Positions 1 to 8,776 of a stretch of 64,000 bases of DNA are shown one piece after another. The stretch lies in the NCBI RefSeq assembly GCF_022899355.1, contig NZ_JALJCK010000008.1, positions 1 through 64,000 on the forward strand. The letters are read 5' to 3'. Position 1 is the first letter of the stretch. Every line of letters starts with the position of its first letter. The notes under the pieces are model-generated. The model ran no database searches, had not been told where the DNA came from, and was given only the letters and a program-made list of their open reading frames with translations. The DNA is from Shinella yambaruensis (GTDB taxonomy: Bacteria; Pseudomonadota; Alphaproteobacteria; Rhizobiales; Rhizobiaceae). The position numbers and the translations under genes were made by a program.

Positions 1-456
1 GCCGCGCTCCGCGTCGAGGAAATCGGTCTCCTCGTCCGCCGCAAGCTCCAGCAGCGAGCCGCCGCCCGCCTCGTCCAGCGTTTCGACCCCGGCGCCGTAT
101 TTGCCGGCGATGGGGCTGACGCCCTCGCGGGCACCCGGCGAGACGACGACGAGGCTCGGCTCGGCATCGCCGATGAAATAGTTGAGTTCGGCCAGCGTAT
201 AGGCGGTGTTGAGCGGCAGGTAGACGGCGCCGGCCCTGACGCAGGCGAGATAGAGCATCAGCGCCTCGGGGCTCTTTTCCACCTGCACGGCGACCCTGTC
301 GCCCGGGCGCACGCCGCGCGCGGCGAGGGCGCCGGCGAGCTGCCCCGAAAGCGCGATCATGTCGCCATAGGTCCATCGACGCCCGTCGCCCGTCTCGATG
401 AAGATCGCCTCCGGCCGTGCCGCTGCCCGGATCGCGTCGAAGAGATGGTTGCTCAT
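1..456 (-). CDS. matB: Malonyl-CoA synthetase, N-terminal part (gene runs off the window)
   Basis: ATP-dependent ligation of malonate to CoA, an acyl-AMP-forming enzyme of the cytoplasm. Only the first 152 codons are in the window; the frame is open at position 1. The protein starts MSNHLFDAIRAAA and continues with VAVQVEKSPEALMLYLA and VYLPLNTAYTLAELNYF, which is how rhizobial MatB reads in its N-terminal adenylation subdomain. The ATP loop and lysine-containing C-terminal lid would lie outside the window. It is on the same strand as the regulator at 627-1499 and 170 bases downstream of it. It could supply malonyl-CoA from malonate made by the catabolic genes at 2.6-11.4 kb, but that link is inference. 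Confidence 0.85.
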   Translation of the reverse strand, partial: MSNHLFDAIRAAARPEAIFIETGDGRRWTYGDMIALSGQLAGALAARGVRPGDRVAVQVEKSPEALMLYLACVRAGAVYLPLNTAYTLAELNYFIGDAEPSLVVVSPGAREGVSPIAGKYGAGVETLDEAGGGSLLELAADEETDFLDAERG

Positions 457-515
457 GGGGTCGTTTCCCTCGTGTTGCCGATTCTGCCCCGCGCCGGGCC
501 AAGCCGCGAGCACAC

Positions 516-583
516 TAGAGCATTTCCAGCCGAAGCGAAGTCGCTTCGGCGTCGGATAATGCGGCAGAACAAGAATCTGGAGC
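516..583. repeat. Rhizobial-type intergenic repeat, copy 1
   Basis: The segment opens with TAGAGCATTTCCAGC, contains a perfect hairpin at 530-549 (CCGAAGCGA/TCGCTTCGG, two-base loop) and then ATGCGGCAGAACAA. A second, diverged copy with the same opening 15 bases and a following ATGCGGTAAAACAA lies at 23236-23336. It sits between the regulator at 627 and matB, which are transcribed in the same direction. Function unknown; the hairpin could act on the transcript between the two genes. Confidence 0.6.
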
Positions 584-626
584 CTTGCGGATCCGCGCCG
601 GACAGCGCGAATTCCCCGCCACCGGT

Positions 627-1499
627 TCAGGGCGCGGGCGCCTTCAGCGGGCCAAGCGCGCTCAGGTGCTGGCGCATCGCCTCGGCGGCCTCTCCATTCC
701 GGCCGTCCAGCACCAGTTCGAGGATGTGCACATGTTCGGCGCAGCGCTGGCGGGCCTGTTCGCGGTCCACCCGCTGCTGGTACTCGATGAGCCGGCGCAG
801 CCGGTCGACGCGCCGGAGGCTTTCGATGAAGAAGGCGTTGCGGCTGCATTCGGCGATCGCCTCGTGCATCTCGCTGTTCGTCTCGAACAGGCGCACGGCC
901 GAGATCTCCAGGATCTCCCCCGCCACGAAACGGCGCTGCTGTTCGAGATGCCGCTCCAGCACGGGCCGGTTGAGCGTGAAGCCCGGCTCCAGCAGCGCGG
1001 CCGGCTCGATCGCCTGGCGAAAGCTGTAGCTCTGCCGGTAGGTCTCCATCGAGGTCAGTACCGGCAGGAAGCGCCAGCCGTGCCCGGGCAGCCGCTCCGC
1101 CCAGCCTTCCTCCGACATGCGCCTGAGCAGGGCCTGCAGGCGCGGGCGGGTGATGCCGTAGCGGCGCAGGAGCTCGTTCTCGCTCGTCCGGTCGGGGATC
1201 TCGCCGGCCAGCCGGTCGCGGGCGATGGCGAGATAGACCTCCTCGCCGCCGTCGGGCGCCGGCGTGCTGGCGGCAAGCGCCTTCGCGGCGGAAGGATCGG
1301 CCACCTTGAAGCCGCCGCGCTCGGCCGCCGTCAGCACGCCGGCGCGCTGCAGTTCGCGCAGCGCCGTGCGGATCGGCGAGCGCGAGACGAGGAAGCGTTC
1401 CGCAAGGCTGCGCTCGGTCAGGGGCTCGCCGGGCGCCAGCCGCTCGGCATGCACGAGCCGGGCGATCTCGTGGGCAAGGGTGCTGGCTATCTGGGTCAT
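627..1499 (-). CDS. GntR-family regulator with tandem winged helices and FCD-type domain
   Basis: Predicted DNA-binding repressor of the FadR/FCD group, 290 residues from the ATG at 1499; a longer frame to 1574 gives an Arg/Pro-rich extension with no homology. Residues about 1-75 form a GntR winged helix (SLAERFLVSRSPIRTALREL). A second winged-helix segment follows at about 85-155 (ENELLRRYGITRPRLQALL...EEGWAERLPGHGW). The C-terminal helical domain carries the FCD-like pattern ETNSEMHEAIAECSRN. The protein is clearly paralogous along its whole length to the regulator at 1710-2630, which is transcribed divergently. The effector is probably a small carboxylic acid, by analogy with the family. 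It may control matB, which lies downstream on the same strand. Confidence 0.85.
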   Translation of the reverse strand: MTQIASTLAHEIARLVHAERLAPGEPLTERSLAERFLVSRSPIRTALRELQRAGVLTAAERGGFKVADPSAAKALAASTPAPDGGEEVYLAIARDRLAGEIPDRTSENELLRRYGITRPRLQALLRRMSEEGWAERLPGHGWRFLPVLTSMETYRQSYSFRQAIEPAALLEPGFTLNRPVLERHLEQQRRFVAGEILEISAVRLFETNSEMHEAIAECSRNAFFIESLRRVDRLRRLIEYQQRVDREQARQRCAEHVHILELVLDGRNGEAAEAMRQHLSALGPLKAPAP

Positions 1500-1673
1500 C
1501 GGCGCTCCTGGATGGCCTGTGCCTTGTCGCATGTTCCGCGGGCTTCGCCAAGCGCCGGTTCTTTGTGCTTGCATAGTACCAGGATTCGGGCTATTGGACT
1601 TTTGTCATTTCAAAACACCAAGGAGAGTGCGCCGGCAGGACCGGCGCCGCCAGATTGATTGCCTGTGGATTGT

Positions 1674-1683
1674 CGTATATACG
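1674..1683. promoter_or_regulatory. Candidate GntR operator between the divergent regulators
   Basis: CGTATATACG is a perfect 10-bp palindrome with the GT...AC core usual for FCD-type GntR operators. It lies 27 bases before the ATG of the plus-strand regulator. It is preceded by ATTGTCGTA (1669-1677), a 9-mer that also occurs in front of the transporter operon at 4536-4544. Confidence 0.45.
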
Positions 1684-1709
1684 CGCTTAATACCATCCAG
1701 GGGTCGATC

Positions 1710-2630
1710 ATGAACGAACTTCATCGCTCGCTGGCGGACAAGATCGTCCGCCATATCAGGACATCGGCCATGGAACGGGGACAGCACCTGACGGAAGCCA
1801 GCCTCCAGTCCCTGTTCGGCACGTCGCGCCAGCCGATCCGCTCGGCGCTCGGCATCCTGGCCGACCAGGGCATTGTCGAGCGGGTGCCCAACAAGGGCTT
1901 CTACCTGCGCGATCCCGACCGCATCGCCGCCGATCCGCTGCCCGCGGCCAACGAGACGTCGGACGAGGCGACCTATCTGCGCATCGCCGAAGACCGCCTG
2001 TCGCGCCGCCTGCCGGACCGGGTCAGCGAGACCGACCTCATGCGGCGCTACGGCGTGTCACGGCTGGGGCTGCGGCGCATCCTGACGCGCATTTCCGGCG
2101 AGGGCTGGATCGAGCGCAACGAGGGCCGGGGCTGGACCTTCGCGGTGCTGATCGATTCCGTCGAGGCCTACCGGGAATGTTACGACCTGCGCCAGGCGAT
2201 CGAGGTGCACGGCATCCGCTCGCCCGAGTTCCGGGCCGATCCCGCCGTGCTCGCGGACCTGCGCCGCCGGCAGGAGATCGTCGCCGACGGCGGCTGGCGT
2301 CGGCTCAGCCAGATGGAGCTGTTCGAGGCGAATTCGTCCTTCCACGAGGGTCTCGCCGCGCTCTCCGGCAACCGTTTCCTGGTCAACACGGTGCAGAAGC
2401 TCAACCAGCTCCGTCGCCTGATCGAATACCGCCAGACGCTGAATGCCGAGCAGGTGCGCGGCCAGAATGCCGAGCACCTCGCCATTCTCGACGCGCTGGA
2501 TGCCGGCGATACCGGCAGGGCGGCGGACCTGATGCACGACCACCTCGGCAGGGCCAAGCTGCGCAAGGCCCGCGCCGAAATGTTTTCCGGTGGCCCCGCT
2601 GGCGGGCCGAGCAAGGGAGGTGACACATGA
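1710..2630 (+). CDS. GntR-family regulator with tandem winged helices, probable controller of the tct/atu-like cluster
   Basis: Predicted transcriptional regulator of 306 residues starting MNELHRSLADKIV. The first winged helix (about 5-70) contains SLQSLFGTSRQPIRSALGIL. A second helix-turn-helix (about 85-155) contains ETDLMRRYGVSRLGLRRIL. The C-terminal effector domain has EANSSFHEGLAALSGNRFL. The ATG at 1710 was preferred to an upstream start at 1659 because alignment with the paralogue at 627-1499 begins there. Its stop overlaps the next gene by four bases (ATGA), so it is co-transcribed with the catabolic cluster it probably controls. The ligand is unknown. Confidence 0.85.
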   Translation: MNELHRSLADKIVRHIRTSAMERGQHLTEASLQSLFGTSRQPIRSALGILADQGIVERVPNKGFYLRDPDRIAADPLPAANETSDEATYLRIAEDRLSRRLPDRVSETDLMRRYGVSRLGLRRILTRISGEGWIERNEGRGWTFAVLIDSVEAYRECYDLRQAIEVHGIRSPEFRADPAVLADLRRRQEIVADGGWRRLSQMELFEANSSFHEGLAALSGNRFLVNTVQKLNQLRRLIEYRQTLNAEQVRGQNAEHLAILDALDAGDTGRAADLMHDHLGRAKLRKARAEMFSGGPAGGPSKGGDT

Positions 2631-3985
2631 CACGCGTACTTATACCCGCAGGCGCGCTGGGACTGGGCTATGACCGCGCGGCGCTGGAGCGCGGCGTCGC
2701 CAACCGGCCCGATATCATCGCCATCGACGGCGGATCGACGGACAGCGGCCCGTCCTATCTCGGGCGCGGCGTCTCGAAATATTCGCGCGCTTCGACCAAG
2801 GTGGAGTGGCGCGAATTGATGCAGGCGCGGGCCAAGGCCGGCGTGCCGCTCGTCATCGGCACGGCCGGCACCTGCGGCGCCGATGCCGCGGTCGACTGGC
2901 TGTTCGACATCACCCGCGAGATCGCCCTGGAGGAGGGCATGCAGGTCAAGGTCGCAACGCTGAAATCCGGCCAGCCGAAGGAACGGGTGAAGGCCGCGCT
3001 CGGCGAGGGCCGCCTGCACGCGCTGCCCGCCGCGCCCGACATCAACGAGGCCATCGTCGACGACTGCACCAACATCGTCGCGCTGGCCGGCGTCGAGCAG
3101 GTGGCGGCGGCGCTCGCCACCGGGGCGGACATCGTGATTGCCGGCCGGACGACCGACACGGCCATCATCGCAGCGCTGCCGGTGGTGCGCGGCGACCATG
3201 CCGGCGCCGCCTGGCACGGCGCCAAGGTCGGCGAATGCGGGGCGCTTGCCACCACGCAGCCGAATTCCGGCGTGATCCAGATCGATTTCGACGCCTCGGG
3301 CTTCACCATCGAGCCGATGGCCGCCGATGCCGCCGCGACGCCCTACACCGTCTCCGCCCACATGCTCTACGAGAACTCCGACCCCTTCATCCTGCACGAG
3401 CCGGGCGGCCATCTCGACGTGACGCGGTCGGAATACGAGGCGCTCGACGGGCGCCGGGTGCGCGTCGAGGGCTCGAAATGGGTGCCGGGGGGCTACACGG
3501 TCAAGCTGGAGGGCGCCCGCATCGTCGGCTACCAGACGGTCGGTCTCGCGGTGGTGCGCGAGCGCCGCTATGTCGAGCATGTGCGCGAATGGGCGGCGGA
3601 TGTCGAGGCCAGGGTGCGCGACAAGATCGTCGCCCGCATGGGCCTTGCCCCCGATGCCTTCACCGTCGAGATCCGGCTGATCGGCATGGATGCGACGCTC
3701 GGCGCGCTGGAGAACCGCCACGACATTCCCGTCGAGGTCGGCATTCTCGGCATCCTCACCTGCCCGACCGCCGAGCTGGCGGCCGAGGCCGGCAAGATCC
3801 TCAACCCCTATCTCCTGCACCATCCCCTGACCGAGGACGAGCCGATGCCGACCTTCGCCTTCCCCTTCTCGCCCGCCGAAATGCAGCGCGGCGCGCTCTA
3901 CGAGTTCTGCCTCAACCATGTGATGGAGCTGGACGACCCGCTCGCCGCCTTCGTGCTCGAGACGCACGAGGTGGGACATGCCTGA
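2627..3985 (+). CDS. AtuA-family (DUF1446) acyclic terpene utilisation-like protein
   Basis: A 452-residue cytoplasmic protein of the AtuA/DUF1446 family, named after a gene of acyclic terpene breakdown in Pseudomonas; the reaction of the family has not been settled to my knowledge. Features seen are the N-terminal AGALGLGYD, the acidic IAIDGGSTDSGPSYLG, then TAGTCGADAAVDW and IVIAGRTTDTAI. The frame overlaps the upstream regulator by 4 bases and the DUF4387 gene by 8, so three proteins are made from one message. AtuA proteins of terpene degraders are longer, with an extra C-terminal domain; here that part may be supplied by the separate DUF4387 protein. Terpenes are unlikely as substrate, given the carboxylate transporter next door. 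Confidence 0.8.
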   Translation: MTRVLIPAGALGLGYDRAALERGVANRPDIIAIDGGSTDSGPSYLGRGVSKYSRASTKVEWRELMQARAKAGVPLVIGTAGTCGADAAVDWLFDITREIALEEGMQVKVATLKSGQPKERVKAALGEGRLHALPAAPDINEAIVDDCTNIVALAGVEQVAAALATGADIVIAGRTTDTAIIAALPVVRGDHAGAAWHGAKVGECGALATTQPNSGVIQIDFDASGFTIEPMAADAAATPYTVSAHMLYENSDPFILHEPGGHLDVTRSEYEALDGRRVRVEGSKWVPGGYTVKLEGARIVGYQTVGLAVVRERRYVEHVREWAADVEARVRDKIVARMGLAPDAFTVEIRLIGMDATLGALENRHDIPVEVGILGILTCPTAELAAEAGKILNPYLLHHPLTEDEPMPTFAFPFSPAEMQRGALYEFCLNHVMELDDPLAAFVLETHEVGHA

Positions 3986-4280
3986 ACTGGGAAGCCTCGT
4001 CAGCAAGGTGCGCTCCAAGAATGCCGGGCCGTTCTGGCTGACGGTCGATGTCTTCTGCGACGATCCGGCGACCTATGCCCGGGTGCGCGACGGGCTGAAG
4101 GACGCCACGGTGGCGAAGCTCTTCGGCGTCGAGCAGCAATTGCTCAAGCGCTTCGACATCCCGGCGCTCAACGTGGTGAAGTTCTCCGTGCCGCGCCCCG
4201 TCGTCCAGGGCACGCGCGCCGACCGCGACATGCACGGCGCCGGCTGGGCCTGCCTGCTTGAGGAACTGCAGATCGACTGA
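3978..4280 (+). CDS. DUF4387 family protein, partner of the AtuA-like protein
   Basis: A 100-residue acidic soluble protein starting MPELGSLVSKVRSKNAGPFW, with VDVFCDDPATYARVRDGL and a C-terminal HGAGWACLLEELQI. This is the usual small companion of DUF1446 proteins, and its start lies inside the end of the AtuA-like gene (8-base overlap), so the two products are probably made in matched amounts and form one complex. No catalytic motif is recognisable. No signal peptide or membrane segment. Confidence 0.75.
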   Translation: MPELGSLVSKVRSKNAGPFWLTVDVFCDDPATYARVRDGLKDATVAKLFGVEQQLLKRFDIPALNVVKFSVPRPVVQGTRADRDMHGAGWACLLEELQID

Positions 4281-4422
4281 CCGGCCTGTTGCGCGCCGTT
4301 TCCTTTCGACGCCCTCTGCCCTGGGCGTTTTGTTTGCAGGCCGAGGTTGCCGGCGCTCCGTTGTTTTCTTTTGAAACGATGTCGCTTCAGCAGTGGCCTA
4401 TGAACAATGGAGATGACGGCCA

Positions 4423-4450
4423 CCCCCTCTGCCCTGCCGGGCAGAGGGGG
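4423..4450. repeat. Strong intergenic stem-loop after the DUF4387 gene
   Basis: Perfect 12-bp inverted repeat CCCCCTCTGCCC / GGGCAGAGGGGG with loop TGCC. No run of T follows, so it is not a classical intrinsic terminator; it resembles palindromic elements scattered in rhizobial intergenic DNA. It separates the regulator-AtuA-DUF4387 message from the transporter genes. The rest of the 4281-4637 gap holds the operator candidate at 4536-4561 and nothing else recognisable. Confidence 0.6.
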
Positions 4451-4535
4451 GCTGCACCGGGTCCGGAACCCGGACCGCTTATTGCGCGGAACCGTTGCCT
4501 CCCAACGGCAACAACGGTGTTGCGCAACCGATAAT

Positions 4536-4561
4536 ATTGTCGTAAGTGTCTTATTAAGACA
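4536..4561. promoter_or_regulatory. Candidate operator of the tctCBA operon
   Basis: Contains ATTGTCGTA (4536-4544), also found in front of the regulator gene at 1669, followed at once by the perfect 15-bp palindrome TGTCTTATTAAGACA (4547-4561). The form, a TGTC...GACA palindrome with an AT centre, suits an FCD-type GntR regulator. It lies about 75 bases before tctC, where a repressor would block the promoter. Confidence 0.55.
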
Positions 4562-4637
4562 ACGGCAAGGAGGCCGGTGTCTGTGTTGCCGCTCGGCAGC
4601 ACCGGGGCTTTCGACCCGGACTTTTTGGGAGGAAATT

Positions 4638-5591
4638 ATGATCAAAGCAGTTTTTGCCGCAGCATTGGCGTTTTCGCTTTCGGCCGCAGCGCCGGCCCTT
4701 GCCGATCCGGCCGTGGTGATGGCGCCGGGCGGCGCCGGCGGCGGCTATGACGCCATGGCGCGCCTGCCGTTCGAGGCCATGTCGAAGGAAGGCATCTTCA
4801 CCGATGGCGCGACCTTCACCAACAAGGGCGGTGCCGGCGGCACGATCGGCCTTGCCGAATTCGTCGGCGCGAACCGCGGCAACGACAATGCCGTCATGTC
4901 GATGGGCGTCATCCTGGTCGGGGGCATCCTGCTCAATTCCTCGCCCGTCACGCTCGACGACGTGACGCCGCTGGTGCGCCTCACCAACGATACGGGCGTC
5001 GTCGCGGTGGCGACCGATTCCCCGATCAAGACGGTGGACGACCTCGTCAAGGCGATGAAGGAGAACCTCGGTGCCGTGTCGATCGGCGGCGGCTCGGCCG
5101 GCGGCGTCGACCATATCGTGATGGCGCTGATCGCCAAGGAAAGCGGCCTGGAGCCGGCCAGGCTGAACTACATCCCCTATGACAGCGGCGCGGAAGCCGT
5201 GACCGCGCTCGGCGGCGGCGCCGTGACGGTCGCCGTCTCGGGCGTCTCGGAATTCAAGCCGATGGCCGATGCCGGCCGCATCCGCATCATCGCCGTCACC
5301 TCCGAGGGCCGCGTCGAGGGCATCGACGCGCCGAGCCTGAAGGAAGCCGGCCTCAACGTGGTCGTCGGCAACTGGCGCGGCATCGTCGGCGCGCCCGACA
5401 TGTCGGCGGAGGGCCGTACCATGTGGCTCGACCGCTTCGCCAAGATGCACGACAGCACTGCCTGGAAGGACATCCTGGCCAAGCAGGGCTGGGAAGACGC
5501 CTACCTTGCCGGGGATGATTTCGTCGCCTTCCTGAACGACGAAAAGACCCGCATCGGCGCAATCCTGAAGGAAGCCGGCCTCACCAAGTAA
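4638..5591 (+). CDS. tctC: Tripartite tricarboxylate transporter, periplasmic binding protein TctC
   Basis: Bug/TctC-family extracytoplasmic receptor of 317 residues that would deliver a carboxylate to the TctAB membrane pair. The N-terminus MIKAVFAAALAFSLSAAAPALA is a signal peptide with cleavage after ALA. The Bug fold start is MAPGGAGGGYDAMAR, followed by the ligand-loop pattern GGAGGTIGLAEF. The ATG at 4638 has a GGGAGG ribosome site; the longer frame upstream would put the signal peptide in the middle of the protein. It is the first gene of tctC-tctB-tctA. The ligand cannot be read from the sequence. Confidence 0.9.
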   Translation: MIKAVFAAALAFSLSAAAPALADPAVVMAPGGAGGGYDAMARLPFEAMSKEGIFTDGATFTNKGGAGGTIGLAEFVGANRGNDNAVMSMGVILVGGILLNSSPVTLDDVTPLVRLTNDTGVVAVATDSPIKTVDDLVKAMKENLGAVSIGGGSAGGVDHIVMALIAKESGLEPARLNYIPYDSGAEAVTALGGGAVTVAVSGVSEFKPMADAGRIRIIAVTSEGRVEGIDAPSLKEAGLNVVVGNWRGIVGAPDMSAEGRTMWLDRFAKMHDSTAWKDILAKQGWEDAYLAGDDFVAFLNDEKTRIGAILKEAGLTK

Positions 5592-5621
5592 GCCGCCGCG
5601 CTTTTCGAAAGGATGTCTGAC

Positions 5622-6095
5622 ATGACGGAACGCCCCTATTGGATTGCGGCGGGAACGGTCGGCTGGGGAGCCATCGTTTTCTGGAAGGCCGCGGAACTGC
5701 CCCAGTTCGACCAGTACGCCCATGTCGGCCCGGGCTTCATGCCCTCGGCCGTCGGGCTCGGCCTGGTCGTCCTGGGCCTGCTGCTGGCACTGCAGATCTA
5801 CCGGGGCGTTCCGTTCGAGGAACAGGGCGCCGAGGACGTGAGCGAGGACCACAAGGTCAACTACATGGCGCTCGGCCTTGCCGCGGCCGCCAGCGCCCTG
5901 CCGATGCTGACGATGAAGCCGCTCGGCTTCGTCATCACCTGCACCGGCTGTTTCGTGCTGGTCGCGGCGGCCTTCAAGTCGCGCCGCTGGCATCTCGACC
6001 TGGTGCTCGGCTTCGGCTTCTCGCTTTTGTGCTGGTGGCTCTTCCGCAAGCTGGGCGTCCAGCTCGGCGGTCTTCTTCCGATGATGGGGGTGTAG
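5622..6095 (+). CDS. tctB: Tripartite tricarboxylate transporter, small membrane protein TctB
   Basis: Small inner-membrane subunit with four predicted membrane segments, about residues 7-24, 38-58, 81-100 and 103-150 (the last stretch probably two helices). It starts [21 protein letters not shown]. An ATG at 5613 in the same frame directly abuts the AAAGG ribosome site, so the ATG at 5622, nine bases from that site, was chosen. It is 30 bases after tctC and ends one base before tctA. Confidence 0.85.
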   Translation: MTERPYWIAAGTVGWGAIVFWKAAELPQFDQYAHVGPGFMPSAVGLGLVVLGLLLALQIYRGVPFEEQGAEDVSEDHKVNYMALGLAAAASALPMLTMKPLGFVITCTGCFVLVAAAFKSRRWHLDLVLGFGFSLLCWWLFRKLGVQLGGLLPMMGV

Positions 6096-6096
6096 G

Positions 6097-7614
6097 ATGG
6101 ACGCGATCACCGGCCTGATGAACGGTTTTTCCGTCGCCCTGCAGCCGCAGAACCTGTTTTGGGCCTTCGTCGGCACCTTCATGGGCACCGCCATCGGCGT
6201 GCTGCCCGGCATCGGCCCGGCGCTGACCATCGCGCTGCTCCTGCCCGTCACAGTCTATATCGAACCGACGGCGGCCTTCATCATGTTCGCCGGCATCCTG
6301 TACGGCGCGATGTATGGCGGCTCCACCACCTCGATCCTGCTCAACACGCCCGGCGAGAGCGGCTCGATGATGACCGCGCTGGAAGGCAACAAGATGGCCC
6401 GCCAGGGCCGCGGCGCGGCGGCGCTCTGCACGGCCGCGATCGGCTCCTTCGTCGCCGGCACCATCGGCACGCTCGGCATCACCTTCCTCGCCCCGCCCAT
6501 CGCCGAGCTCGCCTTCATCTTCAAGCCGCAGGACTATTTCGCCCTGATGCTGCTCGCCTTCCTCTCCGTCTCCGTGGTGATGGGGACGTCCAAGGTGCGC
6601 GGCTTCATCGCGCTCTTCCTCGGCCTGTCGCTCGGCGTCGTCGGCATCGACAAGCAGACCGGCCTGCAAAGGCTGACCTTCGGCGTGCCGGACCTCATGG
6701 ACGGCGTCGAGATGACCGTCGTGCTCGTCTCGCTCTTCGCCGTCGGCGAGACGCTCTATGTCGCCAGCCGCTTCGGCTTCCAGAAGCCCAACCTCAATCC
6801 GCTTTCCGGCGGCATCTGGATGACGAAGGAAGACTGGAAGCGCTCGTGGAAGCCGTGGCTGCGCGGCACCGGCTTCGGCTTTCCCATCGGCGCGCTGCCG
6901 GCCGGCGGCGCGGAGATCCCGACCTTCCTTTCCTATACGGTCGAGCGCAACCTGACCAAGCATCCGGAGGAGTTCGGCCATGGCGCCATCGAGGGCGTGG
7001 CCGGTCCCGAGGCCGCGAACAACGCCGCTGCCGCCGGCGTGCTGGTGCCGCTCCTGACGCTCGGCCTGCCGACCTCGGCCACCGCCGCGATCCTGCTCGC
7101 CGCCTTCCAGAACTACGGGCTGCAGCCGGGGCCGCTGCTGTTCATCAACTCCGCCGATCTCGTCTGGGGCCTCATCGCCTCGCTCTATGTCGGCAACCTG
7201 ATGCTGCTGATCCTCAACCTGCCGCTGGCGGGGCTGTGGGTGCGGCTGCTCTTCATCCCGCGTCCCTATCTCTATGCCGGCATCCTGATCTTCTCGCTGG
7301 TCGGCATCTGGGGCGTGTCGAACTCCTGGGTGGACCTTGCCATGATGGCCGGCGTCGGCGTGCTCGGCTACATGATGCGCGTCTATGATTTCCCGATCGC
7401 GCCGGTGCTGATCGGCCTCATCCTCGGGCCGATGGCGGAGGTGCAGATGCGCCGGGCGCTCGCCGTGGGGCAGGGGGATCCGACGGTCTTCGTCTCCACC
7501 CCGCTCTCGGCCGTGCTCATCGCCGTCTCGGTCCTGATCCTGATCGTGCCGGCGATGCTGCACTGGCGGCGCACCCGCAAGATCGACATGCCCGACGAAA
7601 CCGCCGGCGTCTGA
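6097..7614 (+). CDS. tctA: Tripartite tricarboxylate transporter, large permease TctA
   Basis: Integral membrane permease of 505 residues, the usual TctA length, with about 11-12 hydrophobic segments. Family signatures are present: [20 protein letters not shown] near the N-terminus and [19 protein letters not shown] at about residues 68-86, plus the second-repeat motif [15 protein letters not shown] and [17 protein letters not shown] in the C-terminal half. Uses an ion gradient to move the carboxylate offered by TctC. Completes the tctCBA set; the catabolic enzymes follow 80 bases downstream on the same strand. Confidence 0.92.
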   Translation: MDAITGLMNGFSVALQPQNLFWAFVGTFMGTAIGVLPGIGPALTIALLLPVTVYIEPTAAFIMFAGILYGAMYGGSTTSILLNTPGESGSMMTALEGNKMARQGRGAAALCTAAIGSFVAGTIGTLGITFLAPPIAELAFIFKPQDYFALMLLAFLSVSVVMGTSKVRGFIALFLGLSLGVVGIDKQTGLQRLTFGVPDLMDGVEMTVVLVSLFAVGETLYVASRFGFQKPNLNPLSGGIWMTKEDWKRSWKPWLRGTGFGFPIGALPAGGAEIPTFLSYTVERNLTKHPEEFGHGAIEGVAGPEAANNAAAAGVLVPLLTLGLPTSATAAILLAAFQNYGLQPGPLLFINSADLVWGLIASLYVGNLMLLILNLPLAGLWVRLLFIPRPYLYAGILIFSLVGIWGVSNSWVDLAMMAGVGVLGYMMRVYDFPIAPVLIGLILGPMAEVQMRRALAVGQGDPTVFVSTPLSAVLIAVSVLILIVPAMLHWRRTRKIDMPDETAGV

Positions 7615-7643
7615 CGCCGCCCACCATCCACGCCGATGCCTGA

Positions 7644-7665
7644 CCGGCCGCCTCCCTGCGGCCGG
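7644..7665 (+). terminator. Stem-loop between tctA and the Ldh2-type gene
   Basis: CCGGCCGC / GCGGCCGG with the six-base loop CTCCCT. No T run follows. It may protect or partly end the transporter message ahead of the enzyme genes. Confidence 0.35.
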
Positions 7666-7696
7666 GCGGGCGGTCGCAACCCTCCGGGAGCCCAAA

Positions 7697-8776
7697 ATGG
7701 CCGAAACGCTTTATTTTAGAGCCGAAGACCTGATCCGATACGCCAAAGCCCTGTTCCTCTCCGTGGGCATGAGCGAGGCGGACGCGGCGCTGATCGCGGG
7801 CGACCTCGTCAAGGCGAACCTGCGCGGCGTCGACAGCCACGGCGTCAGCCGCATCCCGATGTATCTGGAGCGGCTGAAGCGCGGCCTCGTCAATCCGCGC
7901 CCCGACGTGACGGTGACGAAGGCGGCCGGCGCCGTTGCCGCGGTCGACGGCGACAACGGCATGGGCTTCATCGCCTCGAACATCGCCATGAACGCCGCCT
8001 GCGACATTGCCGGCGAGATGGGCATCGGCCTTGCCGGCGTCCGCCGCTCCACGCATTTCGGCATGGGGGCGTGTTATGCGCTGCGCGCCATCGAGCGCGG
8101 CTTCATCTCGATGATCTTCACCAATTCCTCGCCCGCCATTCCGATGTGGGGCGGGCGCACCACCTTCCTCGGCGCAAGCCCCATTGCCGCCGGCATCCCG
8201 GGCGGCAAGCACCCGCCCTATGTCATGGACATGGCGATGACGGTGATCGCGCGCGGCAAGATCCGGCTCGCCGCCATGAAGGGCGATCCGATAGCCGAGG
8301 GCCTGGCGCTCGATGTCGAGGGCAACCCCACCACGGACGCCGCCAAGGCCTTCGAGGGCGTCTGCCTGCCCTTCGGCGGCGTCAAGGGCTCGGTGCTGGC
8401 GACGCTGATGGACCTGATGTCCGGCGTCCTCACCGGCGCGAATTTCGGCGGCGACGTGAAGAGCCTCTATTTCGACCATTCCGAGCCGCAGAATGTCGGC
8501 CACCTGTTCTTCGCCATCAAACCCGACCTCTTCCTCTCGCTGGACGATTTCGGCGCCCGCATGGATGAGTTCTACGAGCGCATCAAGGTGCTGCCGCGCG
8601 CGGCCGGCGTCGAGGAGATCATGATGCCGGGCGAGCCCGAGCAGCGCCGCGAGGACGAGCGCCGCCGCACCGGCATTCCCGTCACCGGCAATGTCGTCGC
8701 GGACCTTGCCGCCGAGGGCGCGGTCGCCGGCATCGCCGTGCCGGAAGGCAGCGCGGCTCCGTTCGAGGCGGCCTGA
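7697..8776 (+). CDS. Ldh2-family NAD(P)-dependent malate/L-lactate dehydrogenase-type oxidoreductase
   Basis: A 359-residue cytoplasmic oxidoreductase of the malate/lactate/ureidoglycolate dehydrogenase superfamily, which oxidises 2-hydroxy acids to 2-oxo acids (or the reverse). Seen: the active-site segment LRGVDSHGVSRIPMYLERL near residue 43 with the conserved His, the nucleotide-region pattern STHFGMGACYA, and LPFGGVKGSVLATLMDL towards the C-terminus. It ends one base into the next gene, and the run of three enzymes 7697-10934 is translationally linked. Its substrate is probably the hydroxy acid imported by TctCBA; this is inference from position. Confidence 0.85.
   Translation: MAETLYFRAEDLIRYAKALFLSVGMSEADAALIAGDLVKANLRGVDSHGVSRIPMYLERLKRGLVNPRPDVTVTKAAGAVAAVDGDNGMGFIASNIAMNAACDIAGEMGIGLAGVRRSTHFGMGACYALRAIERGFISMIFTNSSPAIPMWGGRTTFLGASPIAAGIPGGKHPPYVMDMAMTVIARGKIRLAAMKGDPIAEGLALDVEGNPTTDAAKAFEGVCLPFGGVKGSVLATLMDLMSGVLTGANFGGDVKSLYFDHSEPQNVGHLFFAIKPDLFLSLDDFGARMDEFYERIKVLPRAAGVEEIMMPGEPEQRREDERRRTGIPVTGNVVADLAAEGAVAGIAVPEGSAAPFEAA

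Noticed and set aside
4423-4450. Perfect 12-bp stem-loop as intrinsic terminator of the AtuA-DUF4387 message
   Set aside because: No T tract follows on either strand, so it was listed as a repeat/stem-loop instead.
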